Shown piece by piece: positions 1 through 5,458 of a stretch of DNA of 5,740 bases (position 1 is its first letter; each line of letters starts with the position of its first letter). Where the stretch lies: positions 1 through 5,740 of the forward strand of contig JBAYVY010000240.1 in assembly GCA_041674345.1 (NCBI GenBank), written 5' to 3'. Source of the DNA: JBAYVY01 sp041674345 (GTDB lineage: Bacteria > Planctomycetota > Phycisphaerae > Phycisphaerales > Zrk34). The translations under genes were made by a program, and so were the position numbers. Under the pieces are notes generated by a model, which did not search any database, was not told the DNA's origin, and saw only the letters and a program-made list of their open reading frames with translations.

Positions 1-187
1 CACGGGGTCAAAAAGCCTCGATTCTGCTTCAAAAACGGCGGTAAGATGAGCCAATGTTCGACCATTTTTCGACAAACATTCGTTTTTGGCTCAAAAACGG
101 CGATCACCCGTGAACGGTTACCAAAATACGTCTCGCATCGCGCAAGGGCAAGTCAATTCCGGGCTTTTCGCATGGTATCATTCGGCC
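1..187. other. Leader region upstream of birA, no gene supported
   Basis: No convincing gene is seen here. The first 105 bases are richer in A and T than the rest of the window and hold five A5/T5 tracts (about 10-14, 31-35, 65-69, 83-87 and 93-97). The 12-mer TCAAAAACGGCG occurs twice, at 29-40 and 91-102. A reading frame is open through the region, but its product is arginine-rich and unlike any family I know, and it continues as a shadow inside birA. I see no clear -35/-10 pair. The region probably contains the birA promoter and possibly the end of an upstream transcript; that is inference. Confidence 0.5.
48..99. repeat. Nested inverted repeats upstream of birA
   Basis: CGTTTTTG (81-88) and CAAAAACG (92-99) form a perfect 8-bp inverted repeat around a 3-base loop. 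A second, wider pairing is possible: GAGCCAA (48-54) is the reverse complement of TTGGCTC (86-92), and TGTT (55-58) can pair with AACA (75-78) with a bulge at 79-85. The two folds share bases 86-88 and 92, so they exclude each other. The role is unknown: it could be an operator, an RNA leader structure or the terminator of an upstream gene. It does not resemble the known BirA operator (TTGTAAACC-spacer-GGTTTACAA). Confidence 0.4.
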
Positions 188-1204
188 ATGCCGCCTCATT
201 TGACCGCTCATTCGCTTGCCATGCTCGCCGCGCTGCTTCGTCAGACGCACGCGCAACCGCTCGACGGTTTGGGCCGGTCGATGAATCTGTCGGCTTCGCA
301 GGTCGCCGCCGCGATGGACCAACTTCGACAAACCGGCTGCGACATCGACGTTCACCCGCAGCGCGGCGTGCGACTTCGGCGAACCGGCCTGGGGTGCTGG
401 GCCGATTTCATCGAATCACGCCGGCGCACCGACGCCGATACAAATGCCGGTCAATCCGACCCGCCCCGTCGCCTCGGTCGCCGCCTGCTGGTTTACGCCC
501 ACACCGCCAGCACGCAACTCATCGCCAAAAAACTGTCGTCCAGCGCCGATCAAGCCGCCCGACACGACGGCTGGGTCATCGTCGCCGATCATCAAACCGC
601 CGGTCGCGGTCGGCTGGGTCGGCAATGGCTCGATCAACCCGGCGGGCAACTGCTGATGACCGCCATCATCGCCGGTTCGTCGCATTCAACCGACCGCCTC
701 ATGCTGGCCGCGTGCCATGCGCTGGCGCTGACCGTCGAACAGGCCACGCAATTGCCCGTGCGCGTACGCTGGCCCAACGACCTGATGCTGCGCGATCGCA
801 AGCTGGCGGGCATACTCGTTGAAACCGTTGAGCGGGCCGCACTGGTCGGCGTGGGGTTGAACGTCGCGCTCGACCCGGCCTCGCTGCCGCCGCCGCTCGA
901 TCAACTCGCCACCTCGCTCGCGGCCCACGGTGGTTCTGTTGATCGGCTGACCCTGCTTGATGTGTTGCTCGATCAGATCGATCATGCCGTGCATCACGCC
1001 GCCGACGCCGAACTTCACGACGCCTGGCGGGCGCGATCCGACATGCTTCAGCAGCGCATCACCGTGCGACAGGGCGACCGCACACTCACCGGGCGGGTAC
1101 TCGACATCGACCCCTTGCACGGTCTGTTGCTGGAAGTCGAACACGGCCCGGTCGTCACCCTGCCCGCCGCCACCACCCGACTCGTCCTCAATCAGTCGCT
1201 ATGA
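188..1204 (+). CDS. birA: Biotin--[acetyl-CoA-carboxylase] ligase with N-terminal HTH (BirA)
   Basis: Cytoplasmic enzyme that activates biotin with ATP to biotinyl-AMP and attaches it to a lysine of the biotin carboxyl carrier protein of acetyl-CoA carboxylase or related enzymes. The product is 338 aa (E. coli BirA has 321). Residues about 8-65 form a winged helix-turn-helix (LSASQVAAAMDQLRQTG, wing ending QRGVRL), so it may also act as a repressor. The catalytic domain shows HTASTQ (105-110, biotin pocket), the GRGRLGRQW adenylate loop (139-147), RWPNDL (194-199), RKLAGILVE (204-212) and GVGLNV (221-226). Residues about 287-334 fit the C-terminal SH3-like domain. I chose the ATG at 188 because it gives a normal BirA N-terminus; earlier in-frame starts (TTG at 86) add non-homologous sequence. 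No Shine-Dalgarno is visible before it. It is the first gene of the + strand group. Biotin-dependent repression cannot be confirmed from the operator sequence. Confidence 0.95.
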   Translation: MPPHLTAHSLAMLAALLRQTHAQPLDGLGRSMNLSASQVAAAMDQLRQTGCDIDVHPQRGVRLRRTGLGCWADFIESRRRTDADTNAGQSDPPRRLGRRLLVYAHTASTQLIAKKLSSSADQAARHDGWVIVADHQTAGRGRLGRQWLDQPGGQLLMTAIIAGSSHSTDRLMLAACHALALTVEQATQLPVRVRWPNDLMLRDRKLAGILVETVERAALVGVGLNVALDPASLPPPLDQLATSLAAHGGSVDRLTLLDVLLDQIDHAVHHAADAELHDAWRARSDMLQQRITVRQGDRTLTGRVLDIDPLHGLLLEVEHGPVVTLPAATTRLVLNQSL

Positions 1205-1205
1205 T

Positions 1206-1254
1206 GGGGGGCGGGGGACTAGGGGCGAGGGATTAGGGGTGAGGGGCGAGGGAT
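1206..1254 (+). repeat. G-rich 7-base tandem array after birA
   Basis: Seven consecutive 7-base units start two bases after the birA stop codon: GGGGGGC, GGGGGAC, TAGGGGC, GAGGGAT, TAGGGGT, GAGGGGC, GAGGGAT. All are variants of one consensus (KAGGGGY). It is the first arm of a paired structure whose second arm is at 1282-1316. The array also has seven runs of three or more G separated by 1-4 bases, which fits a G-quadruplex in the coding strand and so in the mRNA. Confidence 0.85.
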
Positions 1255-1281
1255 GATGCGGGAGATTCGGTAAACTTCGAT

Positions 1282-1316
1282 CACTACTCACTACTCACTA
1301 CTCACGACTCACGACT
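1282..1316 (+). repeat. CACTACT 7-base tandem array before the synthase start
   Basis: Five 7-base units: CACTACT three times, then CACGACT twice, followed by CACC and directly by the ATG at 1321. Read on the other strand the units are AGTAGTG/AGTCGTG, which rotate to GAGTAGT-like units. They are partly complementary to the G-rich array at 1206-1254. The spacer between the arms (1255-1281) is unique sequence. Because the array runs up to the start codon, there is no Shine-Dalgarno in the usual place. Confidence 0.88.
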
Positions 1317-1320
1317 CACC

Positions 1321-2436
1321 ATGACCACGACGCTTGCTTGTCAGACGCCGCAACAGATCGCCGATGCCGCCGCACAGGCGCGACGCATCTGGCGGGACGG
1401 GGGTTTGATCGTGTTTCCGACGGAAACGGTGTACGGCGTCGGCACCGCGGTTACCGGCCCGTCCGCCGATCAGCGTCTTCGCGCCGTCAAGGGCCGCCCC
1501 GATTCGCAACCCTTCACCGTTCACCTGCCCGACACCGGCGCCATCACGCGCTACGTCGATCCCGCGACGCAGCCGGCGCTCATGCGTCTGGTCCGCAAAA
1601 CCATGCCCGGCCCCATCACCCTCATCGCGCAGGTCGAACCCGATGTGATCGCGCGATGCTGGCCCCCGCAAATCGCCGCGCAGTTGTACCACGACAACAC
1701 GATTGGTCTGCGATGCCCCGATCACCCCGCCGCCGCGGCCGTGCTTGCCGCCGCCGACGCCCCGGTCGTCGCATCGAGCGCCAATCGCGCCGGTCAACCC
1801 GCGCCGCATGACGCGACCCTCGCCGCGAGTGAACTGGGCGAACAGGTCGATCTGCTGATCGACGGCGGGCGCTGCCGCTATGCCAAACCCTCGACCATCG
1901 TGAAACTGGCCGGCCATGCGATGACCGTACTGCGGGAAGGCGTTTTCGATGAACGGTATCTGCGTAAACTTTTGCGGCGGTCGATGGTGTTCGTCTGCAC
2001 CGGCAACACCTGCCGCTCGCCGATGGCCGAGGCGATCGCCCGCGATGCGCTGGCCCAACGATTGAAGGTCAAATCCGGTCAACCGGATGTCGCCGATTGG
2101 TCGGTCACGAGTGCCGGGGTGTTCGCCATGAGCGGCTCGCCCGCCACCCCCGAAGCCGCGCAGGCCGTGCGCGACATGGGCATCGCGTTCGCCCCGCATC
2201 GTTCCCGCCCGCTGACGATGGACATGGTGCGGCAGGCCGACGCGGTTTACTGCATGACCCGATCTCACCGGCAGGGCGTGCTGGCGATGGCGCCAGACGC
2301 GGCGGACAAAACGCACCTGCTCGACGCCGCCGGTGACATCGACGACCCGATCGGCGCTCCGGCGGAGGTGTACCGCCAATGCGCCCGTCGAATCGCCGAC
2401 GCGATCGGACGCCGGCTGGACGAACTTGGGATATGA
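1321..2436 (+). CDS. Threonylcarbamoyl-AMP synthase (Sua5/YrdC/YwlC) fused to LMW phosphatase (YwlE type)
   Basis: A 371-aa two-domain protein. Residues about 8-215 are a YrdC-type domain, which makes threonylcarbamoyl-AMP from threonine, bicarbonate and ATP for the t6A37 tRNA modification. Its motifs are FPTETVYGVG (32-41), KGRP (57-60), PGPIT (96-100), SSANRAG (152-158) and PSTIVKL (190-196). Residues 222-371 are a complete low-molecular-weight phosphatase with the P-loop CTGNTCRS (C226 nucleophile, R232) and the general acid in DDP (D342). The Thr in GNTCR (T230) matches Thr11 of B. subtilis YwlE, which selects phosphoarginine over phosphotyrosine, so the substrate is probably protein phosphoarginine (inference). 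In B. subtilis these are the separate genes ywlC and ywlE, close to ywlF (rpiB), as here. The ATG directly follows a repeat array and lacks a Shine-Dalgarno. An in-frame ATG at 1984 could start a free 150-aa phosphatase, but no ribosome site precedes it. Confidence 0.93.
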   Translation: MTTTLACQTPQQIADAAAQARRIWRDGGLIVFPTETVYGVGTAVTGPSADQRLRAVKGRPDSQPFTVHLPDTGAITRYVDPATQPALMRLVRKTMPGPITLIAQVEPDVIARCWPPQIAAQLYHDNTIGLRCPDHPAAAAVLAAADAPVVASSANRAGQPAPHDATLAASELGEQVDLLIDGGRCRYAKPSTIVKLAGHAMTVLREGVFDERYLRKLLRRSMVFVCTGNTCRSPMAEAIARDALAQRLKVKSGQPDVADWSVTSAGVFAMSGSPATPEAAQAVRDMGIAFAPHRSRPLTMDMVRQADAVYCMTRSHRQGVLAMAPDAADKTHLLDAAGDIDDPIGAPAEVYRQCARRIADAIGRRLDELGI

Positions 2437-2439
2437 TAG

Positions 2440-2523
2440 GGGGGTAGAGTAGGGAGTGGGGAGTAGCGAGTAACGAGTAACGAGTAACGAGTAACGAGGA
2501 GCGAGGAGCGAGGAGTGAGTAGC
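2440..2523 (+). repeat. GAGTAAC/GAGGAGC 7-base tandem array
   Basis: Twelve units in unbroken 7-base register begin three bases after the stop codon at 2434-2436. In order they are GGGGGTA, GAGTAGG, GAGTGGG, GAGTAGC, GAGTAAC (four copies), GAGGAGC (two), GAGGAGT and GAGTAGC. The identical GAGTAAC run suggests recent duplication by slippage, with point variants at its edges. It is the first arm of a paired structure with 2547-2602. Confidence 0.92.
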
Positions 2524-2546
2524 GAAGAGAAAAAACCCTTACCACT

Positions 2547-2602
2547 CACTACTCACTACTCACTACTCCCCACTCACTACTCCCCACTCACTACTCCCCA
2601 CT
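2547..2602 (+). repeat. CACTACT/CCCCACT 7-base tandem array before rpiB
   Basis: Eight units: CACTACT three times, then CCCCACT and CACTACT alternating to the end (a 14-base higher-order unit). Its reverse complement gives GAGTAGT and GAGTGGG units, the same consensus as the array at 2440-2523, with up to six of seven bases pairing per unit. The spacer at 2524-2546 contains an A6 run. The array ends in CACC immediately before the rpiB Shine-Dalgarno. Confidence 0.92.
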
Positions 2603-2606
2603 CACC

Positions 2607-2612
2607 AGGAGG
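2607..2612 (+). promoter_or_regulatory. Shine-Dalgarno AGGAGG for rpiB
   Basis: A full-consensus AGGAGG lies six bases before a GTG codon at 2619, which fixes GTG as the rpiB start. It begins right after the repeat array, so pairing between the two arrays would place it at the foot of an mRNA hairpin. Confidence 0.9.
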
Positions 2613-2618
2613 TTCCCC

Positions 2619-3086
2619 GTGCGTATCGCAGTCAGTGCCGATCATCGTGGGGCGCGTTTGCAGATGGTGATCTGCGAAACGGTTCGCCGGATGAACCACA
2701 CCCTGGTGGAAGTGCCGACGTGCAACGGCGGGCCTTGCGATTACCCGGACATGGCGTGGGCGGCTTGTCGGGCGGTGATCGACCGGCACGCCGACCGCGC
2801 GATACTCGCCTGCGGGTCGGGCATCGGCATGTGCATCAGCGCCAATAAAATTCACGGCATACGGGCGGCGAACTGCCACGATGACATCACCGCCGAGGTG
2901 TCACGACGCCACAATGACGCCAACGTGCTCTGCCTGTCCGGCGACATGCTCGGCGACCGGCTGGTCGGCAAAATCATCGAAGTCTGGCTGGCCACTGACT
3001 TCGAGGGCGGCCGACACGCACGCCGCAACCAGAAATTGACCGCCATCGAAGCGGGCCAAAACCCGGCCGATCTTCCCGCCACGTAA
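2619..3086 (+). CDS. rpiB: Ribose-5-phosphate isomerase B (RpiB/LacAB family)
   Basis: Interconverts ribose 5-phosphate and ribulose 5-phosphate in the non-oxidative pentose phosphate pathway (cytoplasmic). The product is 155 aa, normal for the family. Visible motifs are ADHRG near the start (D8, H9), DYPD (41-44), CGSGIGMCISANK (65-77, with C65 the active-site base equivalent to E. coli Cys66), GIRAA (80-84), SRRHNDANVL (95-104, with H98 matching the phosphate-binding/ring-opening His99) and EGGRH (129-133). The start is GTG with a strong Shine-Dalgarno. It follows the synthase/phosphatase gene after a 182-base repeat-filled gap, and its stop lies three bases from the next ATG. Some RpiB relatives act on other sugars (allose 6-phosphate, galactose 6-phosphate); the housekeeping neighbours favour ribose 5-phosphate. 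Confidence 0.95.
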   Translation: MRIAVSADHRGARLQMVICETVRRMNHTLVEVPTCNGGPCDYPDMAWAACRAVIDRHADRAILACGSGIGMCISANKIHGIRAANCHDDITAEVSRRHNDANVLCLSGDMLGDRLVGKIIEVWLATDFEGGRHARRNQKLTAIEAGQNPADLPAT

Positions 3087-3089
3087 CCA

Positions 3090-3398
3090 ATGCCTGAGCC
3101 ACAATTCATCAGTGAACCCGTCACCCCCGCCCCCGGAAGTTTTAATCCGACCATTATGGCGCGCGGCGAACCGGGGCTGCCTTCGCATTTCACCTGGCGA
3201 AAACAACCGCACACCATCGTCGAAGTGATCGAGACGTGGGCCACCAGCAACCGTTCGCTCTGCGGCGAAACGTACCTGCGGCGGCACTGGTACAAAGTAC
3301 GCACCGACAACGGCGCGATCATCACGCTCTACGCGGAGCGCCAACCCCAATCGGCGCGCGCGGCGAAGAAGCGATGGTGGCTTTACACGATGGAATGA
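3090..3398 (+). CDS. DUF6504-like small protein of unknown function
   Basis: A 102-aa soluble protein with no signal peptide or membrane segment. Its pattern resembles DUF6504 proteins as I remember them: an N-terminal FISEP (6-10), FTWR (34-37) followed by a VEVIETW strand (44-50), then WYKVRTDNG (67-75), TLY (79-81) and a C-terminal WWLYTM (96-101). The alternating hydrophobic and aromatic strands suggest a small beta-rich fold. No catalytic residues can be named. The ATG is three bases after the rpiB stop with no Shine-Dalgarno, so translation is probably coupled to rpiB. The function is unknown. The family assignment is from memory and should be treated as likely rather than proven. Confidence 0.8.
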   Translation: MPEPQFISEPVTPAPGSFNPTIMARGEPGLPSHFTWRKQPHTIVEVIETWATSNRSLCGETYLRRHWYKVRTDNGAIITLYAERQPQSARAAKKRWWLYTME

Positions 3399-3454
3399 TG
3401 AAAGCGGCCATGGAAGGGGAGTAATGTGCGCGGACTATTCGCCGCGAATCCGCA

Positions 3455-3503
3455 GGCGAGGGGCATGCGGGATGCGATGTGTGGCATACGGGATGCGGCG
3501 CAG
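3455..3503. repeat. Third 7-base array, GGSATRC type
   Basis: Seven units in 7-base register: GGCGAGG, GGCATGC, GGGATGC, GATGTGT, GGCATAC, GGGATGC, GGCGCAG. Seen another way, the 15-mer GGCATRCGGGATGCG occurs at 3462-3476 and 3483-3497 with one mismatch, at a 21-base (3 x 7) interval. It lies between the DUF6504-like stop and the hairpin at 3507-3533. The unit differs from the two arrays upstream, but the period is the same. No gene is seen in 3399-3538. Confidence 0.6.
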
Positions 3504-3506
3504 CGT

Positions 3507-3533
3507 CCCCCTCTCCCTTGCAGGGAGAGGGGG
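3507..3533. terminator. Bidirectional terminator-like hairpin between convergent genes
   Basis: CCCCCTCTCCC (3507-3517) and GGGAGAGGGGG (3523-3533) form a perfect 11-bp stem with a TTGCA loop. It sits between two converging genes, five bases past the end of the - strand gene and about 110 bases past the DUF6504-like stop. No T tract follows on either strand, so it is not a textbook intrinsic terminator. It could end transcription from both sides, protect 3' ends, or be a dispersed palindromic repeat; CTCTCCC-TTGCA-GGGAGAG palindromes are common between bacterial genes. Confidence 0.65.
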
Positions 3534-3538
3534 CAGGA

Positions 3539-5458
3539 TCACGCCGGTCGCCATTCGACGAAGCCCTCGATGGCTTCGTATTCGCTCAGGCCCAGCTTGT
3601 CGTACACCTGCGCGGTGGCGCGGTTGCGCGCTTCCGATCGCTGCCAGAACTCGCGCATGTCGCTGCCGGGGAACAGGGCCTTGTCCTTCTGCGACTGATG
3701 TTTGAAGATCGCGGCCCGTTTGCGCATCAGTTCCTGCGGACTGATCGGCACGGCCATCTCGATCTTCTCCGGTTCCCATTCCTGCCAGGCGCCGCGATAG
3801 AGCCAGACCTGACACTGTTTGAACCACGCTTCGTTTTTGATGCGATCGGCGGCCTGCATGATGGCGTTGAGACAGACGCGGTGCGTGCCGTGCGGATCGG
3901 ACAGGTCGCCGGCGGCATAGGCCTGGTGCGGCTTCAATTTTCGCAGCAGATCGACGATGATCTGAATATCGGCTTCACCGAGCGGTTTTTTGCGGACGGT
4001 GCCGGTTTCGTAGAAGGGCATGTCGAGGAAGTGGAGTTGGTCGTAGGGCACGCCGCAGGATCGACCGGCGGCTTTCGCTTCGCCCCGGCGGATGATGCCC
4101 TTGATCTGCTGGATTTCGGGGGAATCGACCTGCCCGGGCTTTTTGTGCTTGAGGAACTGTTCGATGTGCTGTTCCAGTTCCCGGGAGCGTTTGTGGTCGA
4201 TACCGAACGCCTGGTTGAAATCGGTGACGAAATCGGTGAAGCGGATGGCATCGTGATCGAACACAGCGATGTTGCCGGAGGTCTGGTAGGCGACGTGGAC
4301 TTCGTGGCCCTGATCGACGAGTCGGATGAGGGTTCCGCCCATTGAGATGACATCGTCGTCGGGGTGGGGGCTGAAGATGAGAACGCGCTTGGGGTGAATG
4401 TCATCGTGGGCGCGGACGATGTCGCCGGGCTGTCGTTCGGAGGCGGGTTTGCCGCCGGGCCAGCCGGTGATGGTGCGCTGCATATCACGGAAGACGCGGA
4501 GATTGATGTTGTAGGCCGGTCCGAACTCGGCGAGCAGGTCTTGAAGATGATTCTCGTTGTAGTCCAGATCGGTGAGTTTGAGAACGGGCTTTTGGGCGAC
4601 GCCGGCCAGCCAGATCACGGCCTTGCGAATCAGACGGTCGTCCCACCTGGCCAGGCCCAGCACCCACGGGCTGCGGTTGCGCGTGAGCGAAGCGGCGGCG
4701 GCGGAGTCGAGATAGAAGACCGTGTTGGGATGATCCTGCAAATAACTGGCGGCGACGGTGGAGGTGATCGGCCCTTCGATGGCTTGCGCGACGATGGGCG
4801 CCTTGTGTTCGCCGAACGCCATGAGGATCACCTGTCGGGCGGCCATAATCGTGCCGACGCCCATGGTGATCGCCCGACGGGGGACGAACTCTTCGCCGAA
4901 GAAGTCGCCCGCCGCGTCCAGGCGGGTGATGTTGTCCAGCCAGATCATGCGGGTGCGGCTCTCACGACCGGAGCCGGGTTCGTTGAAACCGATGTGCCCC
5001 GTGCGACCGATGCCGAGAATTTGCAGGTCGATGCCCCCGGCGTCGGCGATCTGCTTTTCATAGTTCTGACAGAACGCGGGAACTTTTTCCGGCGGGAGCG
5101 TGCCGTCGGGAATGTGAATGTTGGCCGGCGGGATGTCGATGTGATCGAACAGATGTTCCTTCATGAAGCGGACGTAGCTCTGGAGCTCGCCCCGCTGCAT
5201 GGGAAAGTATTCGTCGAGATTGAAAGTGATGACCCCCCGGAAGCTGAGACCTTCTTGCTGATGCAATCGGATCAGTTCGTCATAGACACCGACCGGCGTG
5301 GACCCGGTGGCCAGGCCCAGAACGCAGGGCTTGTTCTGTTCGGCCTTGGCGCGGATGAGGTCGGCGATGTGACGGGCGACGGCGACGGAGGCGTCGCGCG
5401 CCTGGTCGTAAACCTGCGTGTTGATGCGTTCGGTCAGATAAGGCGGCTGCGGGATCAT
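3539..5458 (-). CDS. nagB: Glucosamine-6-phosphate deaminase-like protein with C-terminal PIG-L/LmbE deacetylase domain
   Basis: A 639-aa fusion. Residues about 1-285 are NagB-like (glucosamine 6-phosphate to fructose 6-phosphate plus ammonia): ATGSTP (50-55), FNLDEY (79-84, with D82 equivalent to E. coli Asp72) and GIGRTGHIGFNEPGS (149-163, with H155 and E160 equivalent to His143 and Glu148). The residue matching catalytic Asp141 is Thr (T153). Residues about 357-540 are a PIG-L/LmbE zinc deacetylase domain: SPHPDDDVISMGG (363-375, zinc site H365/D368) and DPHGTH (521-526). This architecture is known as a glucosamine-6-phosphate deaminase-like family in Bacteroidetes and Planctomycetes. I infer that one protein may remove the acetyl group from and then process an amino sugar, but the substrate is unproven. 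The ATG at 5458 is preferred over an upstream one at 5506 because it has a GGAG site and starts the homologous part (IPQPPYLTERI). Cytoplasmic, with no signal peptide. Confidence 0.93.
   Translation of the reverse strand: MIPQPPYLTERINTQVYDQARDASVAVARHIADLIRAKAEQNKPCVLGLATGSTPVGVYDELIRLHQQEGLSFRGVITFNLDEYFPMQRGELQSYVRFMKEHLFDHIDIPPANIHIPDGTLPPEKVPAFCQNYEKQIADAGGIDLQILGIGRTGHIGFNEPGSGRESRTRMIWLDNITRLDAAGDFFGEEFVPRRAITMGVGTIMAARQVILMAFGEHKAPIVAQAIEGPITSTVAASYLQDHPNTVFYLDSAAAASLTRNRSPWVLGLARWDDRLIRKAVIWLAGVAQKPVLKLTDLDYNENHLQDLLAEFGPAYNINLRVFRDMQRTITGWPGGKPASERQPGDIVRAHDDIHPKRVLIFSPHPDDDVISMGGTLIRLVDQGHEVHVAYQTSGNIAVFDHDAIRFTDFVTDFNQAFGIDHKRSRELEQHIEQFLKHKKPGQVDSPEIQQIKGIIRRGEAKAAGRSCGVPYDQLHFLDMPFYETGTVRKKPLGEADIQIIVDLLRKLKPHQAYAAGDLSDPHGTHRVCLNAIMQAADRIKNEAWFKQCQVWLYRGAWQEWEPEKIEMAVPISPQELMRKRAAIFKHQSQKDKALFPGSDMREFWQRSEARNRATAQVYDKLGLSEYEAIEGFVEWRPA

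Noticed and set aside
46..822. Long + strand open frame overlapping the leader and the first half of birA
   Set aside because: The product is rich in Arg, Ser and Ala with no recognisable motif, as expected for an alternative frame of a GC-rich gene. BirA motifs lie in the other frame over the same bases.
1984..2436. Separate phosphatase gene starting at the internal ATG
   Set aside because: The frame is continuous with the synthase domain and no ribosome site precedes this ATG. Internal initiation remains possible but is not supported.
2105..2549. Minus-strand open frames with repeated RYSLL/SSLLVT peptides
   Set aside because: These repeats are translations of the 7-base arrays at 2440-2602. 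The rest of the frames lie antisense to the phosphatase domain and show no family resemblance.
2440..2602. CRISPR array
   Set aside because: The units are 7 bases, tandem and without unique spacers of 30 or so bases, and there are no cas genes in the window.
3424..3705. Possible small + strand gene starting ATG at 3424 after a GGGGAG
   Set aside because: The purine stretch is only two bases from the ATG. The frame runs through the 7-base array and hairpin and then antisense into the NagB-like gene, and its composition is arginine-rich and without motifs.
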